64,000 nucleotides of DNA from Cordylochernes scorpioides (Eukaryota > Arthropoda > Arachnida > Pseudoscorpiones > Chernetidae), in NCBI GenBank assembly GCA_030710605.1, contig CP092880.1:15790454-15854453 (forward strand), read 5' to 3'. The notes under the pieces are model-generated. The model was not told the DNA's origin. It did no database searches and worked only from the letters and a program-made list of their open reading frames with translations. Numbering within the stretch: the first letter of the stretch is position 1; the number at the start of each line of letters is the position of its first letter. The position numbers were made by a program, and so were the translations under genes. Shown here one piece after another: positions 22,741 through 32,280 of this stretch.

Positions 22741-23001
22741 AATATATTTACAGATATGCTTTTAATTATATCTAAAAAAGTGGGTTTTCCTCTTCTAATT
22801 CAAAGTTAATATTTTAGGTTTCTCAGAAAACTATCTTCTTATATGCTATCTTGTTTACATACTTGATAACAGTAACTATTTGAAACATGCTGTGGTATAA
22901 TTTCTCATTCAGTACTTTTGTCTGAAAATGGTAACAATGCTGTTACTGGCACGTCACACTATTTATTTGGATTTGGTCTTATTAGCTTGTGTTTATGATT
23001 C
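22741..23001. repeat. Long-form fold-back element, left part missing
   Basis: Its interior (AGATATGCTTTTAATTATA through CTTGATAACAGTAACTATTT) matches the interior of the long fold-back at 25820-26235. Its right arm ends with the family's GGATTTGGTCTTATTAGCTTG. The left arm is lost. Confidence 0.65.
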
Positions 23002-23279
23002 TATGATCCACATTTTGCCTTATCATAATTTGTATGGATGTAATCTATCCCCACTGTATATAGCTGTGTGATGTACCATAGTTTATTGTTATCCATGTTA
23101 CAGAGATTATTGACTATCAGAGTCACAACACATAATAGTGGCTAAAGACCCTTTAATAACATCTAACAATCTTATAAATATCAAATTTACCAGGAGGGTG
23201 GTATTCATGGCCAAAATTAATGGATTTTAGAATAGAGAAATAACATTGGTAAGACAAGGTACAATTTGGATTGTAGATT

Positions 23280-24384
23280 AGAAACACAATGTAATAAGAC
23301 CAAATCCAAATAAATCCAAAAAGACCAAATTTCTGAATGACCAATCAATTGGTCTAATGATGGTAACAAAGCTGTTACATAAACCTAACACCTTTTATTC
23401 ATTTGATCTTATTACCTTGTAACATTGGTAGACAAGGTACAATTTGGATTAAAGATTAGGAACACAATGTTATAAGACCAAATACAAATAATAAATAGTG
23501 CATGATGTTTCAGTAACAGCATTGTTACCATCAAACCAAAGTACTGAATGAACAGTCAATTGGTCTGATGATAGTAACAAGGCTGTTACCGAAATGTCAC
23601 ACACCATTTATTTTTTGGATTTGGTCTTATTACCTTATGTTTCTAACCTTAATATATAAATATAATCATCATGTAATTTGCATAGTATTCTGACCTGAAA
23701 ATTGGTTCTACCATTGTATCACAATAAACAGATTTTTAGCAAACACAATGTAATAAGATCAAATACAAATAAATAAATAGTGTGTGACATTCCGGTAACA
23801 GCATTGCTACCATTTTACCAAAGTACTGAATGAACATTCAATTGGTCTGATGATGGTAACAATGCTGCTACTGTAACGTCACACACCATTTATTCATAGG
23901 ATTTGGTCTTATTACCTTGTAACATTGGAAAGACAAGGTAAAATTCGGATTAAAGATTAGGAACACAATGTAATAAGACCAAATACAAATAAATAGTGTG
24001 TGATGTTTCGGTAACAGAATTTTTACCATCAGACCAAAGTACTGAAGGAACAGTCAATTGGTCTGAAGATGGTAACAACGCTGTTACCGAAACGTCACAC
24101 ACCATTTATTTATTTGAGTTTGGTCTTATTACCTTGTGTTTCTAACCTTAGCATATAAATATCATCATCCTGTAATTTTGCATAGTATTTTGACCTGAAA
24201 ATTTGTTTTACCATTGTACCACAATAAACATTTTTAGCAAACACAAGGTAATAAGAACAAATCGAAATAAATAAATAGTTTGTGACATTCTGGTAACAGA
24301 GTTGTTACCATCTTCAGACAAATGTACTGAATGATACTAAATTGATATGGTATTGGTAACAACGTTGTTACTAAAACATCACCA
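23280..24384. repeat. Cluster of five fold-back elements
   Basis: Elements of about 140-195 bp lie at about 23280-23421, 23459-23646, 23740-23924, 23951-24144 and 24238-24384. Each has AACACAATGTAATAAGACC-type left arms and GGTCTTATTACCTTG-type right arms, with CAATTGGTCTGATGATGGT in the loop side of several. The last is cut short where a SINE begins near 24388. Neighbours share flanking words (AACATTGGTAGACAAGGTA), which suggests some arose by local duplication. Confidence 0.8.
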
Positions 24385-24387
24385 TCA

Positions 24388-24690
24388 GGGGGTTGGTGGA
24401 AGGATGGTCTAAACCCTTGGTTTTCGTCAGCTACAACCTAGGTTCAATTCCCGCATTGGGCACTTTTTTTCTGATTTAAAAGAAAAATGCTCCAATGGCC
24501 CTCAATTCTTGCTAAAGTCCAACCCCATCAGTGAGTGCTAGTAACGGGGCTCTGGCACATTTGTAAGTGCAAAGTCGAACTGCTTTTCACATATGTAAAC
24601 AGGTGGAGCACTTACAGTAAAAGCAGTGGCCATCTTCTAACCACCATGATTATCATGGCCTGTACCACGTGTACTATGGATAATAATAAA
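24388..24690 (+). repeat. tRNA-derived SINE
   Basis: Same family as 22306-22604. The head is better preserved here, with a B box close to GGTTCAATTCC before GCATTGGGCAC. It begins inside the right arm of the fold-back at 24238. Confidence 0.75.
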
Positions 24691-24847
24691 AAAAAGAGAG
24701 ATTTTGATGGCCTGTATACTACATATAATCTGGATAAGTATAAAAAAGTGTTTCACATCTCACAAGGGGTTTTACTCCATAACATAAAGCTAGATTACAT
24801 CAGGACCTGCCAGATACTCTTCTACTTATATACTATATTTGAGAGTA

Positions 24848-24959
24848 AACACAAGGTAATAAGACCAAATCCAAATAGTGTGTGTTTTGGTAACTGCTGT
24901 TACTGAAACGTCACACACTATTTATTTATTTGGATTTGGTCTTATTACCTTGTGTTTAA
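24848..24959. repeat. Short fold-back element
   Basis: AACACAAGGTAATAAGACC and its reverse complement flank a reduced core with one GTAACTGCTGTTAC hairpin. This is the most compact member seen, apart from the copy at 27802. Confidence 0.8.
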
Positions 24960-25202
24960 AATATATGATCTAAATTGAGCCGTATCATTATATTTGAAAG
25001 TTTATACAAGTTCTTACTCTCTGTCACCCAAACATCTTGTGTGTGCTTCATTTATAATATTGTCTAAATAAGAGAGTTCAATTAGATCCATGTTAATATA
25101 TATATGGTAAATATTTTATATAGGCACAATGTAGTTGGTGGTGTGGTGTAAAGGTTAATTTATCTGACTAGGGATCAGAATATTACTGGCTACTATTTAG
25201 AA

Positions 25203-25250
25203 TTTAAAAATCTAAACAAATAAATAGTATGTGATGTTTCAATAACTTTT
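25203..25250. repeat. Fold-back arm interrupted by a SINE
   Basis: CTAAACAAATAAATAGTATG and GTGATGTTTCAATAAC match the family's left arm and then run into the poly-T that marks the 3' tail of the minus-strand SINE at 25251. Confidence 0.55.
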
Positions 25251-25550
25251 TTTTTTTTGCTTATCCCAAGTACACGTGGTACAGGCCATGATAATCATGG
25301 TGGGTAGAAGCCGGAGACTGCTTTTACTGTAAGTGCACCACATGTCTACACTTGTGAAAAGTAGTTCGACATTTGCACTTACAAATATGCCAGAGCCCTG
25401 TTTAGTTACTTGCACTCGCTAGATAAGTTGAACATTTCCAAGAATTGGGGGTCGTTAGAGTATTTTTTTAATTAGAAAAAGTGCCCAATGCAGGATTCGA
25501 TCCTGGGTTCTAGCGGCCGAAAGCCAATGGTCCACCGACCCCCATCTAAA
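25251..25550 (-). repeat. tRNA-derived SINE, minus strand
   Basis: It reads on the minus strand from a tRNA-like head (GGATCGAATCCTGCATTGGG, intact B box) to a body ending in the ATGATTATCATGGCCTG motif and a poly-A tail at the left. It is the best preserved head of the family in this window. Confidence 0.8.
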
Positions 25551-25819
25551 TCATGGTTGGTATTACATCAAACTCAGCTTGATATTACTCAGTTTTTGCC
25601 TTCCAAATCCTTGACAAAAATTACTCTCTCATTTACATCCCCATTTTATACTGTTGATAGCCATCTTGAAACTGAGCTGTCTGACCATGGTATTGCTCTG
25701 TTTACATCAAAAATATTTTTGAACAAATTTCCATTTCCCACCTTTAGCACCTTTCATATTACAAATCAGGACTCTTAACAATAGATACTGCTCTCAAAAA
25801 CTTCAACATTAAATCACCT
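25551..25819. other. Short unique stretch
   Basis: No gene or repeat is recognised. The frame that crosses it starts in the SINE and has no motif. Confidence 0.4.
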
Positions 25820-26235
25820 AATACGAGGTAATAAGACCCAATCCAAATAATTTAATAGTGTGACATTTCGGCAACAGCATTGTCACCATCATCAAACAAA
25901 AGAATAAATGAGAAAAATAACAAGAGCAAGTTCTTAAATAGTACTGTTATCAAGTGTTTAAACAAGATAAGCCAAACAAACAAACAGATATGCATTTAAT
26001 TATAGTAAAAAAAAATCCACTTTTAATTCTAAGAAGAATATTTCAAGTTGTCTTAAAAAACTAATTTTCCTTGTCTGTTATCTTGTTTAAACACTTGATA
26101 ACAGTACTATTTAAGAACTTGCTGTGGTATTTTTTCTCATTTATTCTTCTGTCTGGTGATGGTGACAATGCTGTTGCCGAAACGTCATACACTATTAAAT
26201 TATTTGGATTGGGTCTTATTTTCTTGTATTATAAT
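25820..26235. repeat. Long-form fold-back element
   Basis: About 415 bp. The outer arms are the common family arms (AGGTAATAAGACCCAATCC and the reverse complement near 26205-26222). Inside them lies a second inverted pair (AGTTCTTAAATAGTACTGTT with AACAGTACTATTTAAGAACT, about 25943 and 26099) around a unique centre near 25985-26080. It may be the parent form of the shorter family members. Confidence 0.8.
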
Positions 26236-26280
26236 CTATAAGCCAAATTGTGCTTTATCATAAAATCACTTAGTAAAATA

Positions 26281-26658
26281 ATCATCTATTCTGATTCAAG
26301 AGAAACCATTTACACTCTCCAAACCTGTGTCATTAGCCATGAACCACTTCTCAAGAGCATTGCCAAATCTGTAAACTGACTTCCAATCAACATTTCTGTC
26401 ACAGTACAATGGCTTCCAGCTTAAGTTTGTATCCTTGGAAATGAACTGGCAGACTCACTGGCAAAGTCATTGGCCACCCTGAGGCCAGACAATCTACCTC
26501 TTAAAAGAGGAGACTTTCTTTACATCTAATCTACTGCAGTACATGACTGGTGCAGAGAAGGGACATGCATCATCTTCCCAAATGTAACTCTCCAAACTAC
26601 ATCGTTGACTGCATTATACCATCCATTGATGGACTCTACTCATCCCCAACAGACATCA
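26281..26658 (+). pseudogene. LINE RNase H domain remnant
   Basis: In the frame through 26281, SDSRETIYTLQT, then VTVQWLPA and, after a stop, GNELADSLAKSLA match the C-terminal half of the RNase H domain of I/Jockey-type LINEs (usual pattern QW.P.H.G..GNE.AD.LAK). There are at least three in-frame stops, and the conserved His is lost. It ends where a piggyBac terminus begins at the TTAA 26659-26662. Confidence 0.7.
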
Positions 26659-26700
26659 TTAACACTTCGAGGACGCAGCCTAAGCAGACCTCATGGTCCA
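26659..26700. repeat. Probable piggyBac terminus
   Basis: TTAA is followed by CACTTCGAGGACGCAG, with a second GGACGCAG slightly further on. The transposase remnant downstream is on the minus strand and ends towards this side, as expected for a piggyBac 3' end. No matching opposite terminus was found near 27.7-27.8 kb, so the element is truncated. Confidence 0.5.
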
Positions 26701-26983
26701 CCAGGACGCAGTAAAAATGACACTTTTATGAAAAATAAAATTTGATATATTTATTTTAGTAATATATGCCAAATTTATAAGCCAATATATATAGGGTTTA
26801 AAATTATTTTTAATGCTATATAAAATGAATTTTGATAAAGAAATAAAAATAATAAAAAATTAAAAATTATATTAAAAAAAAAAAAACTAAATTAACTCCA
26901 ACACATAGACAAATGTTATATATACAAAAAAACATGCTGAAAATTTGTAAAAACTATTTATAAAGGCCATTTCTAAGAGTCAA
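26701..26983. other. 3' region of the broken piggyBac element
   Basis: AT-rich sequence between the terminus and the transposase remnant. No separate feature is seen. Confidence 0.4.
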
Positions 26984-27667
26984 TTAGAGCCAATACTTCT
27001 CCTTGGTGTGAAAAGCCTCAAAACAATCATTTATACACAGAGGAACAAGGCAGGTCTTGCACATATAAGCAGTGTCCTTCCTTATTCTTTTTCCAATGGC
27101 ACTTTTTCCTTTTTCAGCACAGACTTTGCATTTTCGTTGGATATTTACATTTGGCTTGTTTTCTTCTTTTATTCTTGTAATGAAGTGTCTCTCCAAAAGT
27201 CTGGCTTTTGAGCTTGAACTACCAAGTTGTTGATCTGTGATCTCAACTCCGGCTTCTTCAACCAGTTTTTCCATAATGACAAGATGGTAGTCTCGGAGTG
27301 ACAGTTTGGATGTTGGATTTAATTTATTATAAATTATATGAGAATTGACTATTGTCAGGCCAAAGATGTGAAAGAAAAGCCTTTTCCACCATTTCATAGT
27401 TCTCCGCTGAAAAGAGTAGTAAGGGAGGAGCTGGTCACTTCTGTCAACACCAGCCTTGTGCTTGTTGTAGTCCAATACTGCAGCTGGTTTCATGGTGAGA
27501 GATTGGTCAGATTTCCTGGCTTTCTTGGTTACAGGTATCATGGCATGATCATGTGCTGTGGAGACCATGAAAACGTCCCTAGTACCATGACATTTGAATG
27601 CCAAAAGAGGACCTTTCATTCTGTTATTATTACATCTCATATCTAACCCCATGTCTGTATACCACAT
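26984..27667 (-). pseudogene. piggyBac transposase, C-terminal half
   Basis: 227 codons. They contain the late part of the DDE_Tnp_1_7 domain: AAVLDYNKHKAGVDRSDQLL carries the third catalytic region (the Asp of GVD and of RSD), and MKWWKRLFFHIFGL follows. The C-terminus is Cys-rich (CKVCAEKG, MCKTCLVPLCINDCFEAFH). The first two catalytic aspartates and the N-terminus are missing, so it cannot transpose. It is a different lineage from the intact gene at 19882-21543; the two agree mainly in these motifs. Confidence 0.9.
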
Positions 27668-27801
27668 TTTTTTTTGCCAAATAGGTTGTCCAAGGAGGTT
27701 AATGGGAGTTTAACTGTATTGCCCTTTACAATTTGAATGGTGTCTCCATCCACATTGATTCTTTTTCTAACTTGTAATTTGATTCTCTACTGTAACTGAT
27801 A

Positions 27802-27935
27802 AGGATTTGGATTATAAATATAAAGTAACAAGACCAAATCCAAATAAATAGTGTGACATTTTGGTAACAATGCTGTTACCGAAATGTCACAGACTTTTTA
27901 TTTATTTAGATTTGGTCTTATTACCTTGTGTTCTC
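27802..27935. repeat. Short fold-back element
   Basis: TATAAAGTAACAAGACCAAA and GGTCTTATTACCTTGTG arms flank a single GGTAACAATGCTGTTACC hairpin with no extra loop. Confidence 0.75.
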
Positions 27936-28078
27936 TATTGTACTAACTAAACTGTTCCCTAGATTCCTTGGTCTGATAACAAGAATCCACTACATTCAAT
28001 GTTCAGTCACCTTTCTTCATCCTTATAGTTTATTCATTGAATCTCTTGAGTTTGGAGTGAAACTAAATAATATATATA

Positions 28079-29625
28079 CAGTAAAACTCCTCTATAGTGA
28101 ACCCAATGGGACAAAGCTTTTGTTTCACTATAGCCACGGTTTGGCTATATTTTTTTTTTTACTTTTCAAAAATTTTAGACCATATAATTAAAGGACAGCC
28201 ATACACACTGGAAGAGGCTGCCTCTTAATAGTGGTCACTTTGTTTTAATTCCCTTAATTGACCTATTTTCTTACATTAATACTGAATAATAAAATAAATC
28301 ATTAGATGATAGGTTCTTCTTATCATTAACATATATGTACCTCTATGTTTAATTTAAAAATCAAGACAAATCCTAGGCAAAGTTTTATTAAATATATATT
28401 CAAAGATATAAAATGATTTTAAAACATCATTATCACATTATATATTACAATGTTTACTTGGAAAAATGGCCCTAACACCTTGTTGCTTCAAAGCATTCTT
28501 CAAGCATTGCACCATTCAAATAAAGTAAATGTGTTTTTCTTCTATTTCATGTTTCCACATATTCTTCTTAAGTCTAGATTTCCTTTTATTTTGAACCTGT
28601 CATGCAAACCATTGCTGGCTTTAAAATCACCATAGTTAATGGAATAATTTTTGTTTCATCATAGGACCATTTATTCAGACTTTTTTTTTAAGCCCTAAAA
28701 TGTACAATCGCAGAAAAAGTTGAGGTTGATTCCTCTTTGTAACAATTTTTAATAGTGTTATATTTTAAATACTATAGAATAAAGCGTTAGGAGAAAATAA
28801 TTTTTAATAATCGACTACATGAGCTTTCGGGCAGTCACGCCCTTCAACTGGTAATGATACATGATGGCAATAGGCCTTAAATATTTAAGGCCTATTGCCA
28901 TCATGTATCATTACCAGTTGAAGGGCGTGACTGCCCGAAAGCTCATGTAGTCGATTATTAAAAATTATTTTCTCCTAACGCTTTATTCTATAGTATTTAT
29001 AATCCAAGGAGAAAGTTTCCATGTTTAAAAAAGTGTTATATTTTATCTCTTATAATAGAAAAGTTATATTCTCTTATTTTAATATGTTCTTAACATTTTG
29101 CCAGTGTTGTTTCACTTTGAAAAGTTCTGAAAATGGCCTTTTTTTTTTTTTAAGAAATAACGCTTTTGTTTTTAAAATGCCTTTGTTTTATTCATTTTGG
29201 AAGCCATTTGCATTTTTTATATTTCAAATTTAATGGATGCAAATATATTCTATTTAATAAAAAGTATAATGTGTTAAAATTTATACAACATACAGCAAAA
29301 ATAAAGTACAAAAATCAAAACAAACAATGCCGCTAAATTTATTGCTTTGAAATCGCGATCTGTGAGCTGAAACATGCTCAAAATTTTGTTGTTTTATTTT
29401 TTTTTAAATTACAATTCTAAGTTCGTTAAAAGCGTAGTATTTTAAATATATTTTATTATTTTGGGACCGAAAATAGGTTAGTTATAGGAGTAGTTCATTA
29501 TTCTAAAAATCGCAAAGTTCGTTATAACGATGGTATTTTCAATGGAATGGAATTGGGAATCTGAGTGTGTTTGTTATAAGGGAAGATTCATTATATCCAG
29601 GGTTCGTATTAGCGGGGTTTTACTA
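28079..29625. mobile_element. Non-autonomous Tc1/pogo-like element
   Basis: The left end CAGTAAAACTCCTCTATAGT and the right end (reverse complement TAGTAAAACCCCGCTAATAC) form imperfect inverted termini next to TA. Words such as GTTCGTTATAACGATGG near the right end are typical of Tigger-like termini. No transposase is visible in the 1.5 kb interior, which is AT-rich and contains a long palindrome. Confidence 0.6.
28767..28998. repeat. 232-bp perfect palindrome
   Basis: The sequence is an uninterrupted inverted repeat centred between 28882 and 28883 (CCTTAAATATTTAAGG). Both arms run through AACTGGTAATGATACATGAT, GGGCGTGACTGCCCGAAAGC and CGACTACATGAG to CTATAGTATTT. I found no mismatch by eye over 116 bp per arm. 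Confidence 0.95.
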
Positions 29626-29639
29626 TATATATATATGTG

Positions 29640-29739
29640 GTAATATATCCTGTCGACTTAACCGTTCTGTGACAATATCGTTGCGGAATTTCTTGTTGTT
29701 CGATTTGAATGGTGAGGATTGGTTGAAACGCAGTCGTTT
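29640..29739. other. Possible Gypsy leader fragment beside the gap
   Basis: ATATCCTGTCGACTTAACCG resembles the repeated CCTGTCGACTCTCTATAA and CCTGTCGACTTACTGTG words upstream of the Gypsy gag at 42190-42330. It is cut by the gap. Confidence 0.35.
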
Positions 29740-29839
29740 NNNNNNNNNNNNNNNNNNNNNNNNNNNNNNNNNNNNNNNNNNNNNNNNNNNNNNNNNNNNN
29801 NNNNNNNNNNNNNNNNNNNNNNNNNNNNNNNNNNNNNNN
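29740..29839. other. Assembly gap, exactly 100 N
   Basis: One hundred consecutive N. A round length is usually a placeholder for a gap of unknown size, so the distance between 29739 and 29840 is not known. Confidence 0.97.
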
Positions 29840-32270
29840 ACCAAAGTCCATTTCAATTCAACCAAGTCCATTTCAATTCAACCAAGGCCACTTCAATTCT
29901 ACTGAGTCCACTTCAATACTACCAAGTACACTTCAAAACTTCCAAGTCCACTCCAAATCTACCAAGTCCACTTCAATCAAACCAAGTCCACTTCAATTCA
30001 ACCAAGTCCTCTTCAATTCAACCAAGTCCACTTCAATTCAACCAAGTCCGCTTCAATTCAACCAAGTCCACTTCAATTCAACCAAGTCCACTTCAATTCA
30101 ACCAAGTCCATTTCAATTCAACCAAGACCACTTCAATTCTACTAAGGCCAACTTAATACTACCAAGTCAATTTCAAAACTTCCAAGTCCACTCCAAATCT
30201 ACCGAGTCCACTTCAATCAAACCAAGTTCACTTCAATTCTACCAAGTCCACTTCAAATCTACCAAGTCCACTTCAATTCAGCCAAGCTCACTTCAATTCA
30301 ACCAAGTCCACTACAATTCAACCAAGTCCACTTCAATTCAACCAAGTCCACTACAATTCAACCAAGTCCACTTCAATTCAACCAAGTCCACTTCAATACT
30401 ACCAAGTACACTTCAAAACTTCCAAGTCCACTCCAAATCTACCAAGGCCACTTCAATCAAACCAAGTCCACTTCAATTCAACCAAGTCCTCTTCAATTCA
30501 ACCAAGTCCACTTCAATTAAACCAAGTCCTCTTCAATTCAACCAAGGCCGCTTCAATTCAACCAAGTCCACTTCAATTCTACCAAGTCCACTTCAATCAA
30601 ACCAAGTCCACTTCAATTCAGCCAAGTCCACTTCAATTCAACCAAGTCCACTCAATTCAACCAAGTCCACTACAATTCAACCAAGTCCAATTCAAAATTC
30701 AACCAAAGTCCATTTCAATTCAACCAAGTCCACTTCAATTCTACCAAGGCTACTTCAATACTACCAAGTCCACTACAATTCAACCAAGTCCACTACAATT
30801 CAACCAAGTCCACTTCAATTCAACCAAGTCCATTTCAATTCAACCAAGGCCACTTCAATTCTACTGAGTCCCCCCACTTCAATACTACCAAGTACACTTC
30901 AAAACTTCCAAGTCCTTCACAAATCTACCAAGTCCAACTTCAATCAAACCAAGTCCACTTCAATTCAACCAAGTCCTCTTCAATTCAACCAAGTCCACTT
31001 CAATTCAACCAAGTCCTCTTCAATTCAACCAAGTCCACTTCAATCAAACCAAGTCCACTTCAATTCAACCAAGTCCTCTTCAATTCAACCAAGTCCACTT
31101 CAATTCAACCAAGTCCACTTCAATTCTACCAAGTCAATTTCAAAACTTCCAAGTCCACTCCAAATCTACCGAGTCGACTTCAATCAAATCAAGTTCCCTT
31201 CAATTCAACCAAGTCCACTTCAAATCTACCAAGTCCACTTCAATACTACCAAGTCAATTTCAGAACTTCCAAGTCCACTCCAAATCTACCGAGTCCACTT
31301 CAATCAAACCAAGTTCACTTCAATTCAACCAAGTCCACTTCAAATCTACCAAGCCCACTTCAATTCAGCCAAGTCCACTTCAATTCAACCAAGTCTACTT
31401 CAATTCAACCAAGTCCATTTCAAATCTACAAAGGCTACTTCAATTCTACCAAGTCCACTTCAATCAAACCAAGTCCACTTCAATTCAGCCAAGTCCACTT
31501 CAATTCAACCAAGTCCACTCAATTCAACCAAGTCCACTACAATTCAACCAAGTCCAATTCAATTCAACCAAGTCCATTTCAATTCAACCAAGTCCACTTC
31601 AATTCTACCAAGGCTACTTCAATACTACCAAGTCCACTACAATTCAACCAAGACCACTTCAATTCAACCAAGTCCACTTCAATTCAACCAAGTCCACTAC
31701 AATTCAACCAAGTCCACTGCAATTCAACCAAGTCCACTTCAATTCTACTGAGTCCACTTCACTACTACCAAGTACACTTCAAAACTTCCAAGTCCACTCC
31801 AAATCTACCAAGGTCACTTCAATCAAACCAAAGCCACTTCAATTCAACCAAATCCTCTTTAATTCAACCAAGTCCACTTCAATTCAACCAAGTCCTCTTC
31901 AATTCAACCAAGGCCACTTCAATTCAACCAATTCCACTTCAATTCTACCAAGTCCACTTCAATTCTACCAAGTCCACTTCAATTCAACCAAGTCCACTTC
32001 AATTCAACCAAGTCCACTACAATTCAACCAAGTCCACTTCAATTCAACCAAGTCCACTACAATTCAACCAAGTCCACTTCAAATCAACCAAGTCCATTTC
32101 AAAACTACCAAGTCTACTTCAAATCGACCAAGTCCCCACTCAATCAAACATTATTCATTTCAATCAAACCAAACCAACTAAAACAAACATAGTCCACTAC
32201 AATCGAAAATAGTCCCCTTCAATCAAACCAAGTCCACTTCAATCAAACCAAATAATTTCAATCAAACCAA
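29840..32270. repeat. 20-bp satellite array
   Basis: About 2.4 kb of units close to ACCAAGTCCACTTCAATTCA, with variants such as CTTCAAAACT and CTTCAATCAA mixed in higher-order blocks. The left end is lost in the gap, and the right end degrades into the LINE remnant near 32270. Because three units make 60 bp, long open frames appear by chance (for example 29719-30156). Its sequence gives no sign of a gene. Confidence 0.95.
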
Positions 32271-32280
32271 GTACACTTTG

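Larger units (their letters stand above)
2836..23440 (+). repeat. Duplicated segment, copy A
   Basis: This segment is repeated in direct orientation at 51540-64000. Blocks match in order: 2836-6749 with 51540-55461, 11692-15838 with 55466-59125, 15840-18397 with 59928-62483, and 21914-23440 with 62480-64000. By eye the copies differ at about one to two bases per hundred plus small indels. Copy A alone holds an LTR element (6750-11691) and a piggyBac element (18398-21913). Copy B ends at the window edge, so the right-hand limit of homology in copy A is unknown and may lie beyond 23440. It may be a segmental duplication or an allelic haplotype placed in tandem by the assembler. Confidence 0.93.

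Noticed and set aside
29719..30156. 145-codon frame across the gap and satellite
   Set aside because: It includes 100 N and then a 20-residue repeat that follows automatically from three 20-bp units.
29840..32270. Possible CRISPR array
   Set aside because: The units are contiguous 20-bp repeats without unique spacers, in animal-type DNA; this is satellite DNA.
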